NCBI GenBank assembly: GCA_035685165.1
Contig: DASRBI010000008.1
Coordinates: forward strand, 62,001-126,000
DNA: 64,000 nt
Direction of reading: 5' to 3'
Source: DATFDN01 sp035685165
GTDB taxonomy: Bacteria; Pseudomonadota; Alphaproteobacteria; Acetobacterales; Acetobacteraceae
Numbering within the stretch: position 1 is the stretch's first letter; every line of letters begins with the position of its first letter. Position numbers and translations under genes: made by a program. Below, in pieces: positions 44,511 to 52,853 of this stretch. The notes under the pieces are model-generated. The model did not search any database. It had not been told where the DNA came from and saw only the letters and a list, made by a program, of their open reading frames with translations.

Positions 44511-45542
44511 ATGAGGCAAAGCGCCGTCCTGCAGAAGAACTGGCAGAACCTGATCAAGCCGGAGAAGCTCGACGTCGAGCCCGGCGCCGACCCGCAGCGG
44601 ATCGCGACCATCGTCGCCGATCCGCTTGAGCGCGGCTTCGGCATGACGCTCGGCAACGCGCTGCGCCGCATCCTGCTGTCCTCGCTCCAGGGCGCGGCCG
44701 TGACGGCGGTGCAGATCGACGGCGTGCTGCACGAGTTCAGCTCAATCCCCGGCGTCCGCGAGGACGTCACGGACATCGTGATGAACATCAAGCAGCTCGC
44801 GCTCAGGATGCACGGCGAGGGGCCGAAGCGCATGACGCTGACCGCGACCGGCCCCGGCGAGGTGCGCGCCGGCCAGATCCAGGTCGGGCACGACATCGAG
44901 ATCATGAACCCCGAGCTCGTGCTGTGCACGCTCGACGACGGCGCAAAGCTCGGCATGGAGTTCACGGTCAATGTCGGCAAGGGCTATTTCCCCGCCTCGG
45001 CGAACCGGCCGGAGGACGCACCGATCGGCCTGATCCCGGTGGATTCGATCTACTCCCCGGTGCGCCGCGTCTCCTACCGCGTGGAGCCCACTCGAGTGGG
45101 GCAGGTGACGGACTACGACAAGCTGCTGCTCACCGTCGAAACGAACGGCGCCGTGACGCCGGAGGACGCGGTGGCGCTCGCCGCCCGCATCCTGCAGGAC
45201 CAGCTTCAGCTCTTCATCAACTTCGAGGAGCCGCAGCAGATCCGCGCTGAGGAGCCGCAGGATGATCTGCCGTTCAACCGCAACCTGCTCCGCAAGGTGG
45301 ACGAGCTCGAGCTCTCGGTCCGCAGCGCCAACTGCCTGAAGAACGACAACATCGTCTATATCGGCGATCTGGTGCAGAAAACCGAGCAGGAAATGCTGCG
45401 GACCCCCAATTTCGGGCGGAAGTCACTGAACGAGATCAAAGAGGTGCTGACCTCCATGGGCCTCTCGCTCGGCATGTCGGTGCCGGGATGGCCGCCCGAG
45501 AACATCGAGGAGCTCGCCAAGCGCCTCGAAGAGCCATTCTAA
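44511..45542 (+). CDS. rpoA: DNA-directed RNA polymerase subunit alpha
   Basis: Alpha subunit: assembles the polymerase core and contacts activators and UP elements. It has 343 residues. The N-terminal dimerisation domain has DPLERGFGMTLGNALRRILLSSL and GAAVTAVQIDGVLHEFSS. The C-terminal domain has LELSVRSANCLKNDNIVYIGDLVQ and NFGRKSLNEIKEVL, matching the alpha-CTD. ATG follows CGAAAGGACTTGGTTCC, with AAGGA as ribosome site. Confidence 0.98.
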   Translation: MRQSAVLQKNWQNLIKPEKLDVEPGADPQRIATIVADPLERGFGMTLGNALRRILLSSLQGAAVTAVQIDGVLHEFSSIPGVREDVTDIVMNIKQLALRMHGEGPKRMTLTATGPGEVRAGQIQVGHDIEIMNPELVLCTLDDGAKLGMEFTVNVGKGYFPASANRPEDAPIGLIPVDSIYSPVRRVSYRVEPTRVGQVTDYDKLLLTVETNGAVTPEDAVALAARILQDQLQLFINFEEPQQIRAEEPQDDLPFNRNLLRKVDELELSVRSANCLKNDNIVYIGDLVQKTEQEMLRTPNFGRKSLNEIKEVLTSMGLSLGMSVPGWPPENIEELAKRLEEPF

Positions 45543-45590
45543 CCGCGTCGGGCGGGCGTTTCGCGCCGCACCGTATAAGGAACTCGAACC

Positions 45591-46028
45591 ATGCGTCACG
45601 GAGTGGCCGGCCGGAAGCTCGGCGTCACCTCCTCCCACCGCCAAGCCATGTTCCGCAACATGGCGGTGGCGCTGCTGAAGCACGAGCAGATCACCACGAC
45701 CTTGCCGAAGGCGAAGGAGCTGCGCCCGGTGGCCGAGAAGCTGATCACGCTCGGCAAGAAGGGCGGGCTGCACGCCCGCCGGCTCGCCTACGCGAAGCTC
45801 CGCGATGACAAGATCGTGGATAAGCTGTTCTCCACGCTGGCCGAGCGTTACCGCACGCGGCAGGGCGGCTATACCCGCGTGCTCAAGGCGGGGGTCCGCT
45901 ATGGCGATGCCGCGAGCATGGCGGTGATCGAACTGGTGGACCGCGATCCGGCGGCCAAGGGGCTAGACAGCGGCCCGAAGCCGGAGACGCTGGCCGATCA
46001 GGCGGCCCCGCCGGCGGCTGCAGCGTAG
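45591..46028 (+). CDS. rplQ: 50S ribosomal protein L17
   Basis: Large-subunit protein near the exit tunnel. It has 145 residues, with conserved MRHGVAGRKLGVTSSHRQAMFR, HEQITTTLPKAKELRPVAEKLIT and GGYTRVLKAGVRYGDAASMAVIELV. The Ala/Pro-rich C-terminal tail (ADQAAPPAAAA) is typical of Alphaproteobacteria. Last gene of the alpha operon; rarA follows 28 bases downstream and could be read through. Confidence 0.97.
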   Translation: MRHGVAGRKLGVTSSHRQAMFRNMAVALLKHEQITTTLPKAKELRPVAEKLITLGKKGGLHARRLAYAKLRDDKIVDKLFSTLAERYRTRQGGYTRVLKAGVRYGDAASMAVIELVDRDPAAKGLDSGPKPETLADQAAPPAAAA

Positions 46029-46056
46029 CGCCGCGACGACTTATATTGCGGGGTGA

Positions 46057-47376
46057 ATGCCCCGCTCTCCCACTCCTGGCCTGTTCGAAGCGGAGGCTGC
46101 CGCGCTCCGGCCGCTGGCCGACCGGCTGCGCCCGGCGGCGCTCGATCAAGTGGTGGGGCAGGATCATCTGCTCGGCCCCGAGGGCGCGCTCACGCGGATG
46201 CTGGCGCGCGGCTCGCTCGCCTCGCTGATCCTTTGGGGCCCGCCAGGAACCGGCAAGACGACCATCGCCCGGTTGCTCGCCGAGCGCGCCCGCCTGCACT
46301 TCGTGCAGCTCTCGGCGGTGTTTTCCGGGGTCGCCGACCTCAAGCGCGCCTTCGAGGACGCGCGCGGGCGCCGCGCCGTGGGCCAGGGCACGCTTCTATT
46401 CGTCGATGAAATCCACCGTTTCAACCGCGCCCAGCAGGACGGTTTTCTGCCGGTCGTGGAGGACGGCACGGTGACGCTGACCGGCGCCACGACCGAGAAC
46501 CCGTCCTTCGAACTCAACGGCGCGCTGCTCTCGCGCTGTCAGGTGCTGGTGCTGCGGCGGCTGGACGATGCCGCGCTCGATAAGCTCCTCGAACGCGCCG
46601 AAACCGCCGAGCATCGCGCCCTGCCGCTGACCGCGGAGGGCCGGGCCGCGCTGCGGGCGATGGCCGACGGCGACGGGCGGTATCTGCTCAACATGGCCGA
46701 GCAGTTGCTGGCCCTGCCCACCGACACCGCCCCGCTCGATCCGGGCGCGCTGATCGGCCTGCTCGCCCGCCGCGCCGCGCTCTACGACAAGGACCGCGAG
46801 GAGCACTACAACCTGATTTCCGCGCTGCATAAGTCGCTGCGCGGTTCCGACCCCGACGCGGCGCTCTACTGGTTCGCGCGGATGCTCGAGGGCGGCGAGG
46901 ATCCCCGCTACATCGCCCGCCGATTGGTGCGCTTCGCGGCCGAGGATATCGGGCTCGCCGACCCGCAGGCGCTGACGCAGGCGATCGCGGCGTGGGAGGC
47001 TTATGAGCGTCTCGGCAGCCCGGAAGGCGAGCTCGCGATCGCGCAGGCGGTGCTCTATCTCGGCACCGCGCCGAAATCGAACGCCGCCTATGTCGCGCTG
47101 AGCGAGGCGCGCGATGCGGCGCGCCGTACGGGCAGCCTGATGCCGCCCGCGCATATCCTGAACGCGCCCACCCGGCTGATGAAGACCCTCGGCTACGGCA
47201 AAGGCTATGCCTACGACCACGCGGTCGAGGAGGCGTTCTCCGGCCAAAACTACTTCCCCGAAGGGATGGACCGCGCGGCCTTCTACCGCCCGGCCGAGCG
47301 CGGCTTCGAGCGCGAGATCGCCAAGCGGCTCGAGTACTGGGCGCGGCTGCGCCGCGCGCGCGCCGGCGGCGCTTGA
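46057..47376 (+). CDS. rarA: Replication-associated recombination protein A (RarA/MgsA)
   Basis: AAA+ ATPase acting at stalled forks, homologous to eukaryotic WRNIP1. It has 439 residues. Walker A LILWGPPGTGKTTIARLL lies at about residues 50-68, Walker B LLFVDEIHRFNR follows, then sensor-1 GATTENPSFELNGALLSR. The C-terminal tetramerisation region has HYNLISALHKSLRGSDPDAALYW and LGYGKGYAYDHAVE, characteristic of RarA. Confidence 0.95.
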   Translation: MPRSPTPGLFEAEAAALRPLADRLRPAALDQVVGQDHLLGPEGALTRMLARGSLASLILWGPPGTGKTTIARLLAERARLHFVQLSAVFSGVADLKRAFEDARGRRAVGQGTLLFVDEIHRFNRAQQDGFLPVVEDGTVTLTGATTENPSFELNGALLSRCQVLVLRRLDDAALDKLLERAETAEHRALPLTAEGRAALRAMADGDGRYLLNMAEQLLALPTDTAPLDPGALIGLLARRAALYDKDREEHYNLISALHKSLRGSDPDAALYWFARMLEGGEDPRYIARRLVRFAAEDIGLADPQALTQAIAAWEAYERLGSPEGELAIAQAVLYLGTAPKSNAAYVALSEARDAARRTGSLMPPAHILNAPTRLMKTLGYGKGYAYDHAVEEAFSGQNYFPEGMDRAAFYRPAERGFEREIAKRLEYWARLRRARAGGA

Positions 47377-47422
47377 TCGGCTACCGGGCCTAGGCTAAGC
47401 CCGCGCCACCAACCGCTGCGAT

Positions 47423-47498
47423 GCCCAGGTAGCTCAGTTGGTAGAGCATGCGACTGAAAATCGCAGTGTCGGTGGTTCGATTCCGCCCCTGGGCACCA
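47423..47498 (+). tRNA. tRNA-Phe (GAA)
   Basis: Acceptor GCCCAGG pairs with CCTGGGC, then discriminator A and CCA are encoded. The D-arm contains AGCTCAGTTGGTAGAGC, the anticodon loop CTGAAAA with GAA at 47456-47458, and the T-arm GGTTCGATTCC. It lies directly before an integrase remnant and an accessory island, so its 3' end is a likely attachment site. I found no matching repeat at the far end. Confidence 0.97.
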
Positions 47499-47543
47499 TA
47501 CCTTTATTCCCGCGGATCGCCGCCGATCTCCGTAGAATCAAAT

Positions 47544-47971
47544 AGTTAGCCCGATCGATCTGGGAACCGGGGAGCAATTTGCTTGCGCTGCTCCGAACGG
47601 CCGGAACGGAATACGTAGTCCCGGGCGACCGTCCCGAGAAACCAATTGTCTCGCTGCGGAAGAGGCGGGAGCGCGTGCGCAATATCGCCAGGATTGATAC
47701 TCTGCGTCTGTACGATCTCCGACATAGCTATGCCAGCGTTGGCGCGGCCGGCGGTCTGAGTCTTCTGGTTATTTGCGCCCTGTCGGGGCACTCCCAACCG
47801 GCGACTACCGCCCGCTACGTCCATCTCGATGGCGTGACCGCCAGCCCGAGGTCGACTGGCGGCTGCTTCCGACTCTATTCTTCTACGACCTCAATCTCGT
47901 CATACCTTCTGACCCGGTACACAACGAAGGAGATCAGCCAACTGACGATGAAAATCCCTACAATCAGGTAG
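47544..47971 (+). pseudogene. Truncated tyrosine-recombinase (phage-type integrase) remnant
   Basis: Only the C-terminal catalytic part remains. RLYDLRHSYASVGAA carries the R-x-x-H pair, SGHSQPATTARYVHLD carries the histidine and the nucleophilic tyrosine position. An in-frame stop lies about 47541, and no N-terminal domain precedes it. The recognisable homology ends near 47840; after that the frame runs into the 3' end of the nickel transporter gene on the other strand. It is the remnant of an element that entered at tRNA-Phe. Confidence 0.75.
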
Positions 47972-48930
47972 CCGAGCGTGCCGAAATTGTCGTTAATTGC
48001 GCCGATCGCGCCCCAGAAGCCGCCGACGTCGGTCAGACCCAGTTGGTCTCCGACAAGGTTCAGCGTTTCAAGACCTCCCACGACCACTGCCACCACCACT
48101 GAAACGGCGGTGATGGTGAGATTGTAGTAAAGCTTCCGGACCGGCTTGACGAAGGCCCAGCCATAGGCGCCGAGCATCAAGATGGTGTCGGTCGTGTCCA
48201 ACAGTGACATCCCAGCCGTGAACAGCGCTGGGAAGACCATAATCGACCAGATTGACATGCCTTGCGCAGCCTGCGTCGCGGAAATGCCCAGCAGGCCGAC
48301 TTCGGTGGCGGTGTCGAAGCCGAGACCGAAGAGCAGGCCGAGCGGATACATGTGCCAGCTACGCTCGACAAGCCGGAAAAACCTGCGAAACAAGCGGCCC
48401 AGCAATCCACGGTTGGACAGCGCGATATCGATGTCTTCCTCGACGAAGCGGCCGCCCGATCGCACCGTCCGGAATGTACGGTAGATCGTAAAGAAGACGA
48501 GAATGTTCGCGGCGGCGATGGCGAAGAGGAAGAACGCCGACACCAAGGTGCCGACGATCCCCCCGATGCTCGTGAAACTGTCAAACCTGCTTTGTAGCGC
48601 GGTCGCGGTCGCCGCTATTGCGACGGAGAGTGCCACCACGATCGTGGAATGCCCGAGCGAGAAGAAGAATCCAACTCCAACCGGGCGCTTGCCCTCTTGC
48701 ATCAGCTTGCGCGTCACGTTGTCGATCGCGGCGATGTGGTCGGCATCGAAGGCATGTCGAAGACCGAACGTGTAGGCGAGTGCTGCCGTGCCCAGCAGCA
48801 CCGGATGGTCCCGGAATGCCACCAACGCCCATACCCAGGCGAGTACGTTGGCGGTGATCAGCAGCGTGTAGATGCCGATCACCGTACCGCGGACGTTGGT
48901 CGCGCTGTCACTGAAAAGGCCGTTGCTCAT
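47875..48930 (-). CDS. Nickel/cobalt permease, NiCoT family (HoxN/NixA type)
   Basis: Inner-membrane transporter bringing Ni2+ or Co2+ into the cell. It has 351 residues and about eight hydrophobic segments. The family signature RHAFDADH (residues 58-65) is intact, followed by FSLGHSTIV (about 90-98) and LGFDTATE. A hydrophilic loop (about 140-180) is typical. ATG 48930 has AAGGGA 5 bases upstream. The open frame extends upstream through an IS remnant and is not real. No hydrogenase or urease genes are in the window, so its client enzyme lies elsewhere. Confidence 0.92.
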   Translation of the reverse strand: MSNGLFSDSATNVRGTVIGIYTLLITANVLAWVWALVAFRDHPVLLGTAALAYTFGLRHAFDADHIAAIDNVTRKLMQEGKRPVGVGFFFSLGHSTIVVALSVAIAATATALQSRFDSFTSIGGIVGTLVSAFFLFAIAAANILVFFTIYRTFRTVRSGGRFVEEDIDIALSNRGLLGRLFRRFFRLVERSWHMYPLGLLFGLGFDTATEVGLLGISATQAAQGMSIWSIMVFPALFTAGMSLLDTTDTILMLGAYGWAFVKPVRKLYYNLTITAVSVVVAVVVGGLETLNLVGDQLGLTDVGGFWGAIGAINDNFGTLGYLIVGIFIVSWLISFVVYRVRRYDEIEVVEE

Positions 48931-48959
48931 GGATATCCCTTGAGTGCTCCCCGTCAGGC

Positions 48960-49470
48960 CGGACACGCGGCAGGGGCTGGACGACTGGGCTTGGATGAAC
49001 GCACGCGGTGAGAGCATGCGCAAGCCAGGCCGGAGTGGGAGTGGACGACGTTGTAAAGCTCGAACTAGGTAAGAAGCTGCTGGAGGACGGTGATGGCGTC
49101 CGGCCTGGGCGTCGCGCGCGCGTCCCGCTTGCCGGCTTTGTCGTTCCCCTTCGCAGCAGCAGGGATCTCGGCGGTGGCCGTCAGCCAGCGGCTCGACGAG
49201 ATTGGACCGCGCTACGCCGGGGGTTTCGGCCACCCGTTTCACCGGAAACCGCCCGGGCACGCCGAGAACAGCCCTCGGCCGTGCGCTGCCTCCACCCGAC
49301 CAGGAGGCTGGGGGAGACGCCGTGAGGCCGGGCAACGGCCGAGACCGTCATGCCGGGGCGTCGTCGCCTCGGCGCGACTGACTGAGCAACGCATCCGGGT
49401 GGTCGGGTCGTTCCGTTGGCTAGAAGACTTGTCGAAGGCTACCGGACGAGCGGACCTACTTGTCATTCGC
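48960..49470 (-). mobile_element. Decayed IS3-family transposase remnant
   Basis: Fragments on the minus strand, in different frames. Near 49350: MTVSAVARPHGVSPSLLVGW, like the helix-turn-helix of an IS3 OrfA. Near 49210: PVKRVAETPGVARSNLVE, like the start of OrfB. Near 48990: LRMLSPRAFIQAQSS, like the C-terminus of OrfB. Frameshifts and an internal deletion separate them, so it is not functional. No terminal repeats were recognised. It sits just upstream of the nickel permease gene. Confidence 0.6.
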
Positions 49471-49531
49471 TGTGCAGCCGACCACGTTGTAGCCGAACAG
49501 GAATGACGGAGGCGCGTCAGCGGCTTGGGGG

Positions 49532-49915
49532 ATGGCGAAGCGAAGGGCTAGTTCGGCAGACAGCCTACCGGCGCGTGACCGGCTGAGCATCCGGCTTGAC
49601 CTTGTGTCAGGTGCCAGGATCGGTCCAGGCAAGGTCGCGGTGCTGGAGGAGATCGCTCGTTCGGGATCGATTTCAGCGGCCGGCCGCGCCCTGCGGATGT
49701 CGTATCGCCGCACTTGGGAGCTGATCGAGGACCTCAACAGGAGTCTCGGGACACCCGTCGTAGAGACCGCGGCTGGCGGCAGTGGTGGCGGCGGGGCGGT
49801 GCTGACCAGCGCAGGGAAGGCCGTCATCGAACGGTACCGCGCCATCGAAGTCGAAACCGCGACGATCGCCAGCAAACATTTGAAAGCCCTGCAACGCGCA
49901 TGCAGCGCCAAGTAA
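49532..49915 (+). CDS. ModE-type winged-helix regulator (N-terminal domain only)
   Basis: 127-residue DNA-binding protein of the ModE N-terminal type. It has the LysR-like winged helix: GPGKVAVLEEIARSGSISAA, then GRALRMSYRRTWELIEDLN, and a Gly-rich wing (GGSGGGGAVLTSAG). The molybdate-binding TOBE domains of full-length ModE are absent, so molybdate sensing is not built in; this short form is common. It may regulate the Mo-related genes of this island, or a target elsewhere. Start ATG 49532 is close to an upstream GGGGG. Confidence 0.85.
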   Translation: MAKRRASSADSLPARDRLSIRLDLVSGARIGPGKVAVLEEIARSGSISAAGRALRMSYRRTWELIEDLNRSLGTPVVETAAGGSGGGGAVLTSAGKAVIERYRAIEVETATIASKHLKALQRACSAK

Positions 49916-50255
49916 GCACCGGCAATGTGTTTTTCGGCGCGACTGTGGCGGTCGCCGCCAGACGCGGTGATGGCGTGTTCCACAACCACACCGAGATCAA
50001 GGCAGGGACCCCCGCCTTGTGACCGCCCTGGCGAGCACAAGCGGCTAGTTGGGCGGCCAGGAACGGCGGAACACTCTGCCTGCGATTAGCCATACGCCCC
50101 ACTCGATGGTGGGGCATGTGCTTTTGGGGTGGCGCGCAACGGCTCCGCCGGTAGCGGCCTGCTGCAAGCACTTCGGCTACATGCAACCAGCGCATATGGA
50201 CAAGCGCGCTTCGCTGCGCTATATCCAGACGGGAATAGCGCAGCAGAGACGGTGA
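49916..50255. other. Gap with one hairpin, no gene seen
   Basis: 340 bases between the ModE-type gene and the next open frame. It contains a 7-base-pair hairpin, GCCCCAC (50096-50102) with GTGGGGC (50109-50115), and a TTTT 7 bases further on, which could be a weak terminator. Its base and codon patterns do not look coding on either strand. The promoter for 50256 onward is expected in its second half, but I could not fix hexamers. Confidence 0.4.
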
Positions 50256-50651
50256 ATGAACGAGGCGCCCATCCCGATCGAGGGCAAGCAACTGACTGCC
50301 TGGTCCGTTCTAGCCGGAGGAACCCATGTCGGCATGGATTTCGTCGGCTTGGACGGTACGTCCCACAGGATTGTCCTGCCGTTCGAAGCTCTCAGCAGCT
50401 TGCTGATGACGCTTCCACGCATGCTGCAGACAGCGCTGAACACACGCTTTGCCGATGACTCCCTTCGCTTAGTGCAGTGCCTGAGTTCGTGGCGGGTCGA
50501 GCAGGCCGAGGCCGACCCCGGCCTCATCCTGAGTCTCGGCACAAAGGATGGCTTCGAGGTCGCCTTCACGCTCGGTGACGGCGACGCGGACGCATTGGGC
50601 TCCGCCCTCGTGGCAGCGCCCGAGCGACAAACACCGAGGAGACCCAACTGA
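50256..50651 (+). CDS. Hypothetical protein coupled to aldehyde dehydrogenase
   Basis: 131 residues, not recognised. No signal peptide or membrane segment. The predicted fold is beta-rich with a central helix (LPFEALSSLLMTLPRMLQTAL) and then another strand pair (LVQCLSSWRVEQA, LILSLGTKDGFEVAF). The stop overlaps the ATG of the aldehyde dehydrogenase gene by one base (TGATG), so the two are translated together and probably function together. It may be a small accessory or chaperone for the dehydrogenase; that is an inference from position. Confidence 0.75.
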   Translation: MNEAPIPIEGKQLTAWSVLAGGTHVGMDFVGLDGTSHRIVLPFEALSSLLMTLPRMLQTALNTRFADDSLRLVQCLSSWRVEQAEADPGLILSLGTKDGFEVAFTLGDGDADALGSALVAAPERQTPRRPN

Positions 50652-52135
50652 TGAACGTCATGACCGACTTGCATCCGTATCTGGATGGCAAGGCCAAACG
50701 GATGCTGATTGGCGGCAAATGGCTGGAGGCCGCGTCCGGCAAGACATTCGAGAGCCGCAATCCCGCCACTGGTGACGTGCTGGCCCATGTCGCGGAAGGC
50801 GACTCCGAGGACATCGACCGCGCGGTAGCCGCGGCGCGTGCCGCGTTCAACGGACCATGGAGCAAGTTCAAGCCGGCCGAACGCCAGCGCCTGTTGCTGA
50901 AGCTGGCAGATCTGGTCGAGCGGGATATCGAAGAGTTCGCCGCCCTCGACACGCTCGACATGGGCGCGCCGATCAGCCGCACACGCAACAATCGTCACCG
51001 CGCCCTGGGCATGCTGCGGTTCTATGCCGGCATGGCTACGGCTTTGCACGGCGAAACGATTGATAACTCGCTGCCGGGCGAATACGTTTCCTTCACACTG
51101 AAGGAGCCGGTCGGCGTGGTCGGTGCGATCATTCCGTGGAACGGACCACTGACGGCGTCAATCTGGAAGATCGGGCCAGCGCTCGCGACTGGCTGCACGG
51201 TGGTGCTGAAGCCGGCTGAGGAAGCCCCGTTGACCCCGCTGCGCCTGGCGGAATTGTGCCTGGAAGCGGGCGTGCCGCCCGGCGTGGTGAACGTGGTACC
51301 CGGCTACGGCGAGACCGCCGGCGCTGCCCTCGCGTCCCATCCAGACGTCGACAAGGTGGCTTTCACCGGCTCGCATTTGACCGGCCAGTCGATCGTCCGC
51401 GCCTCCGCCGGCAACCTCAAGCGCGTATCTCTGGAACTCGGCGGCAAGTCACCGGACATCGTATTCGCCGACGCCGATCTGGATCAGGCAGTGCCAGGGT
51501 CCGGTATGGCGGTGTTTGCGAACTCGGGCCAGATTTGCAGCGCCGGCACGCGTCTCTTCGTCGAGCGCAAGATCTACGACGAGTTCGTCGGCCGGGTCGC
51601 CGAATTCGGCAAGACGTTGCGTGTCGGTGATGGCCGCGATCCCGAGACTCAGGTCGGACCGCTTGTATCGGAAGAACAACTGAAGCGCGTTACGAGCTAT
51701 CTAGCCATCGGCCGCCAGGAGGGCGCCCGGCCGCTGTCGGGCGGCGAGCGCTTGACTGAGGGTGCGCTCGGCAAGGGCTATTTCGTGCCGCCGACCGTCT
51801 TCGCCAATGTGCGTGACGACATGCGCATCGCGCAGGAGGAGATTTTCGGGCCGGTGATCTCCGCCATTCCCTTCACCGACATCGAGGAAGTAATCGAGCG
51901 TGGCAACAAGACTCAGTTCGGTCTCGGCAGCGGCGTGTGGACGCGCGATGTGAGCAAAGCGCATCGGCTGGCCAAAAGCCTGCGCGCCGGATCGGTGTGG
52001 ATCAATTGCTACCAGGCGATGGATCCGGCCGTGCCTTTCGGCGGTTACAAGATGAGCGGCTACGGACGCGAGTCCGGCGTGCAGCATTTGGAGGAGTACC
52101 TGAACGTCAAGTCGGTCTGGATCAAGACCGACTGA
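50651..52135 (+). CDS. Aldehyde dehydrogenase family protein
   Basis: NAD(P)-dependent oxidation of an aldehyde to a carboxylate, 494 residues. Catalytic cysteine in NSGQICSAGTR (Cys296) and general base Glu262 in LELGGKSPD; the Rossmann segment with PWNGPLTASIWKIGPALATG is clear. The C-terminal GGYKMSGYGRESG is typical of betaine-aldehyde/aromatic-aldehyde types. Substrate not determined. It begins one base into the stop of the preceding gene and ends in a strong intrinsic terminator. Confidence 0.94.
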   Translation: MNVMTDLHPYLDGKAKRMLIGGKWLEAASGKTFESRNPATGDVLAHVAEGDSEDIDRAVAAARAAFNGPWSKFKPAERQRLLLKLADLVERDIEEFAALDTLDMGAPISRTRNNRHRALGMLRFYAGMATALHGETIDNSLPGEYVSFTLKEPVGVVGAIIPWNGPLTASIWKIGPALATGCTVVLKPAEEAPLTPLRLAELCLEAGVPPGVVNVVPGYGETAGAALASHPDVDKVAFTGSHLTGQSIVRASAGNLKRVSLELGGKSPDIVFADADLDQAVPGSGMAVFANSGQICSAGTRLFVERKIYDEFVGRVAEFGKTLRVGDGRDPETQVGPLVSEEQLKRVTSYLAIGRQEGARPLSGGERLTEGALGKGYFVPPTVFANVRDDMRIAQEEIFGPVISAIPFTDIEEVIERGNKTQFGLGSGVWTRDVSKAHRLAKSLRAGSVWINCYQAMDPAVPFGGYKMSGYGRESGVQHLEEYLNVKSVWIKTD

Positions 52136-52191
52136 TCAGGTCCGGGCCGGCACTGCTTCGCATATCGGCAGGCTGTGATCCGGCCAGGCAA

Positions 52192-52223
52192 GGGACAAGC
52201 GGCGCGCGTCGCCCGCTTGTCCC
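52192..52223 (+). terminator. Intrinsic terminator after the aldehyde dehydrogenase gene
   Basis: GGGACAAGCGG (52192-52202) and CCGCTTGTCCC (52213-52223) form a perfect 11-base-pair stem with a 10-base loop, followed by TTT. It separates the aldehyde dehydrogenase from the MobB-like gene. Confidence 0.8.
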
Positions 52224-52343
52224 TTTGGACCCGGCCGCGTACGATCGGCAATAGGTGAGTGTCGTCGCCGTGGCGCACGTAGCATGCGCTGCAGGCTTGG
52301 CCCGTTCGGCAGCCGCGCAGAAGCTCACGCAGAGCGAACGAGG

Positions 52344-52853
52344 ATGAGGGTGATGAAGGTCTTCAGCCTTGTCGGTGAATGCCGAGAGAAGTCGGAGCTT
52401 GTGCGGCGGTTGGTCGAGGAACTGACCGGGCGCGGTCTGAGGGTGTCCACCATCAAGCGCGTTTCCGACGCTGTAGACCTCGAGCGGCCCGGGAGCGGAA
52501 CCTGGAAACATCGTGTTGCCGGGGCCGAAGAGGTCATGATCGCCAGTGCCAGCCGCTTCGCCCTGTTGCGAGAAATGCCGAAGAACACGCAGGAGCCAGA
52601 TCTCAGCAGCCTGCTGGGACGAATGGCGCCGGTTGACATCGTGCTGCTGGACGGGTTTCGCCGAAGCAGCGCGCCGAAAATGGAGGTGGTGCCGTCCGGC
52701 CAGTCTCAGGCAGTAATGGCGTCCAGCGATCGGATGGTGTTGGGGGTCGCCTCAGACGAGCCGGTAACTGCACCTGTGCCACGCCTGCCTCTGTCTGATA
52801 TCGTTGCCCTTGGAGATTTCGTGTTGGCGAATGCCATGACCGCCGCCGTCTGA
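52344..52853 (+). CDS. mobB: MobB-like molybdopterin-guanine dinucleotide biosynthesis protein
   Basis: 169 residues, similar to MobB, the GTP-binding helper of MobA in making the Mo-bis-MGD cofactor. Family blocks: GLRVSTIKRVSDAVDLERPGSG, HRVAGAEEVMIASASRFALL and VDIVLLDGFRRSSAPKMEV. The P-loop is unusual: where MobB has GxxGxGKT, this has VGECREKSE, one residue shorter and lacking both glycines, so nucleotide binding is doubtful. It may be a diverged paralogue. ATG 52353, preceded by GAGGATGAGGGTG, is an alternative start. Confidence 0.8.
   Translation: MRVMKVFSLVGECREKSELVRRLVEELTGRGLRVSTIKRVSDAVDLERPGSGTWKHRVAGAEEVMIASASRFALLREMPKNTQEPDLSSLLGRMAPVDIVLLDGFRRSSAPKMEVVPSGQSQAVMASSDRMVLGVASDEPVTAPVPRLPLSDIVALGDFVLANAMTAAV

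Noticed and set aside
47434..47682. Minus-strand open frame ending GGIEPPTLRFSVACSTN over tRNA-Phe
   Set aside because: Another tRNA-complement artefact; no other coding sign.
49824..50291. Minus-strand open frame of 155 codons in the gap before the unknown gene
   Set aside because: Overlaps the ModE-type gene and has an irregular composition; no domain seen.
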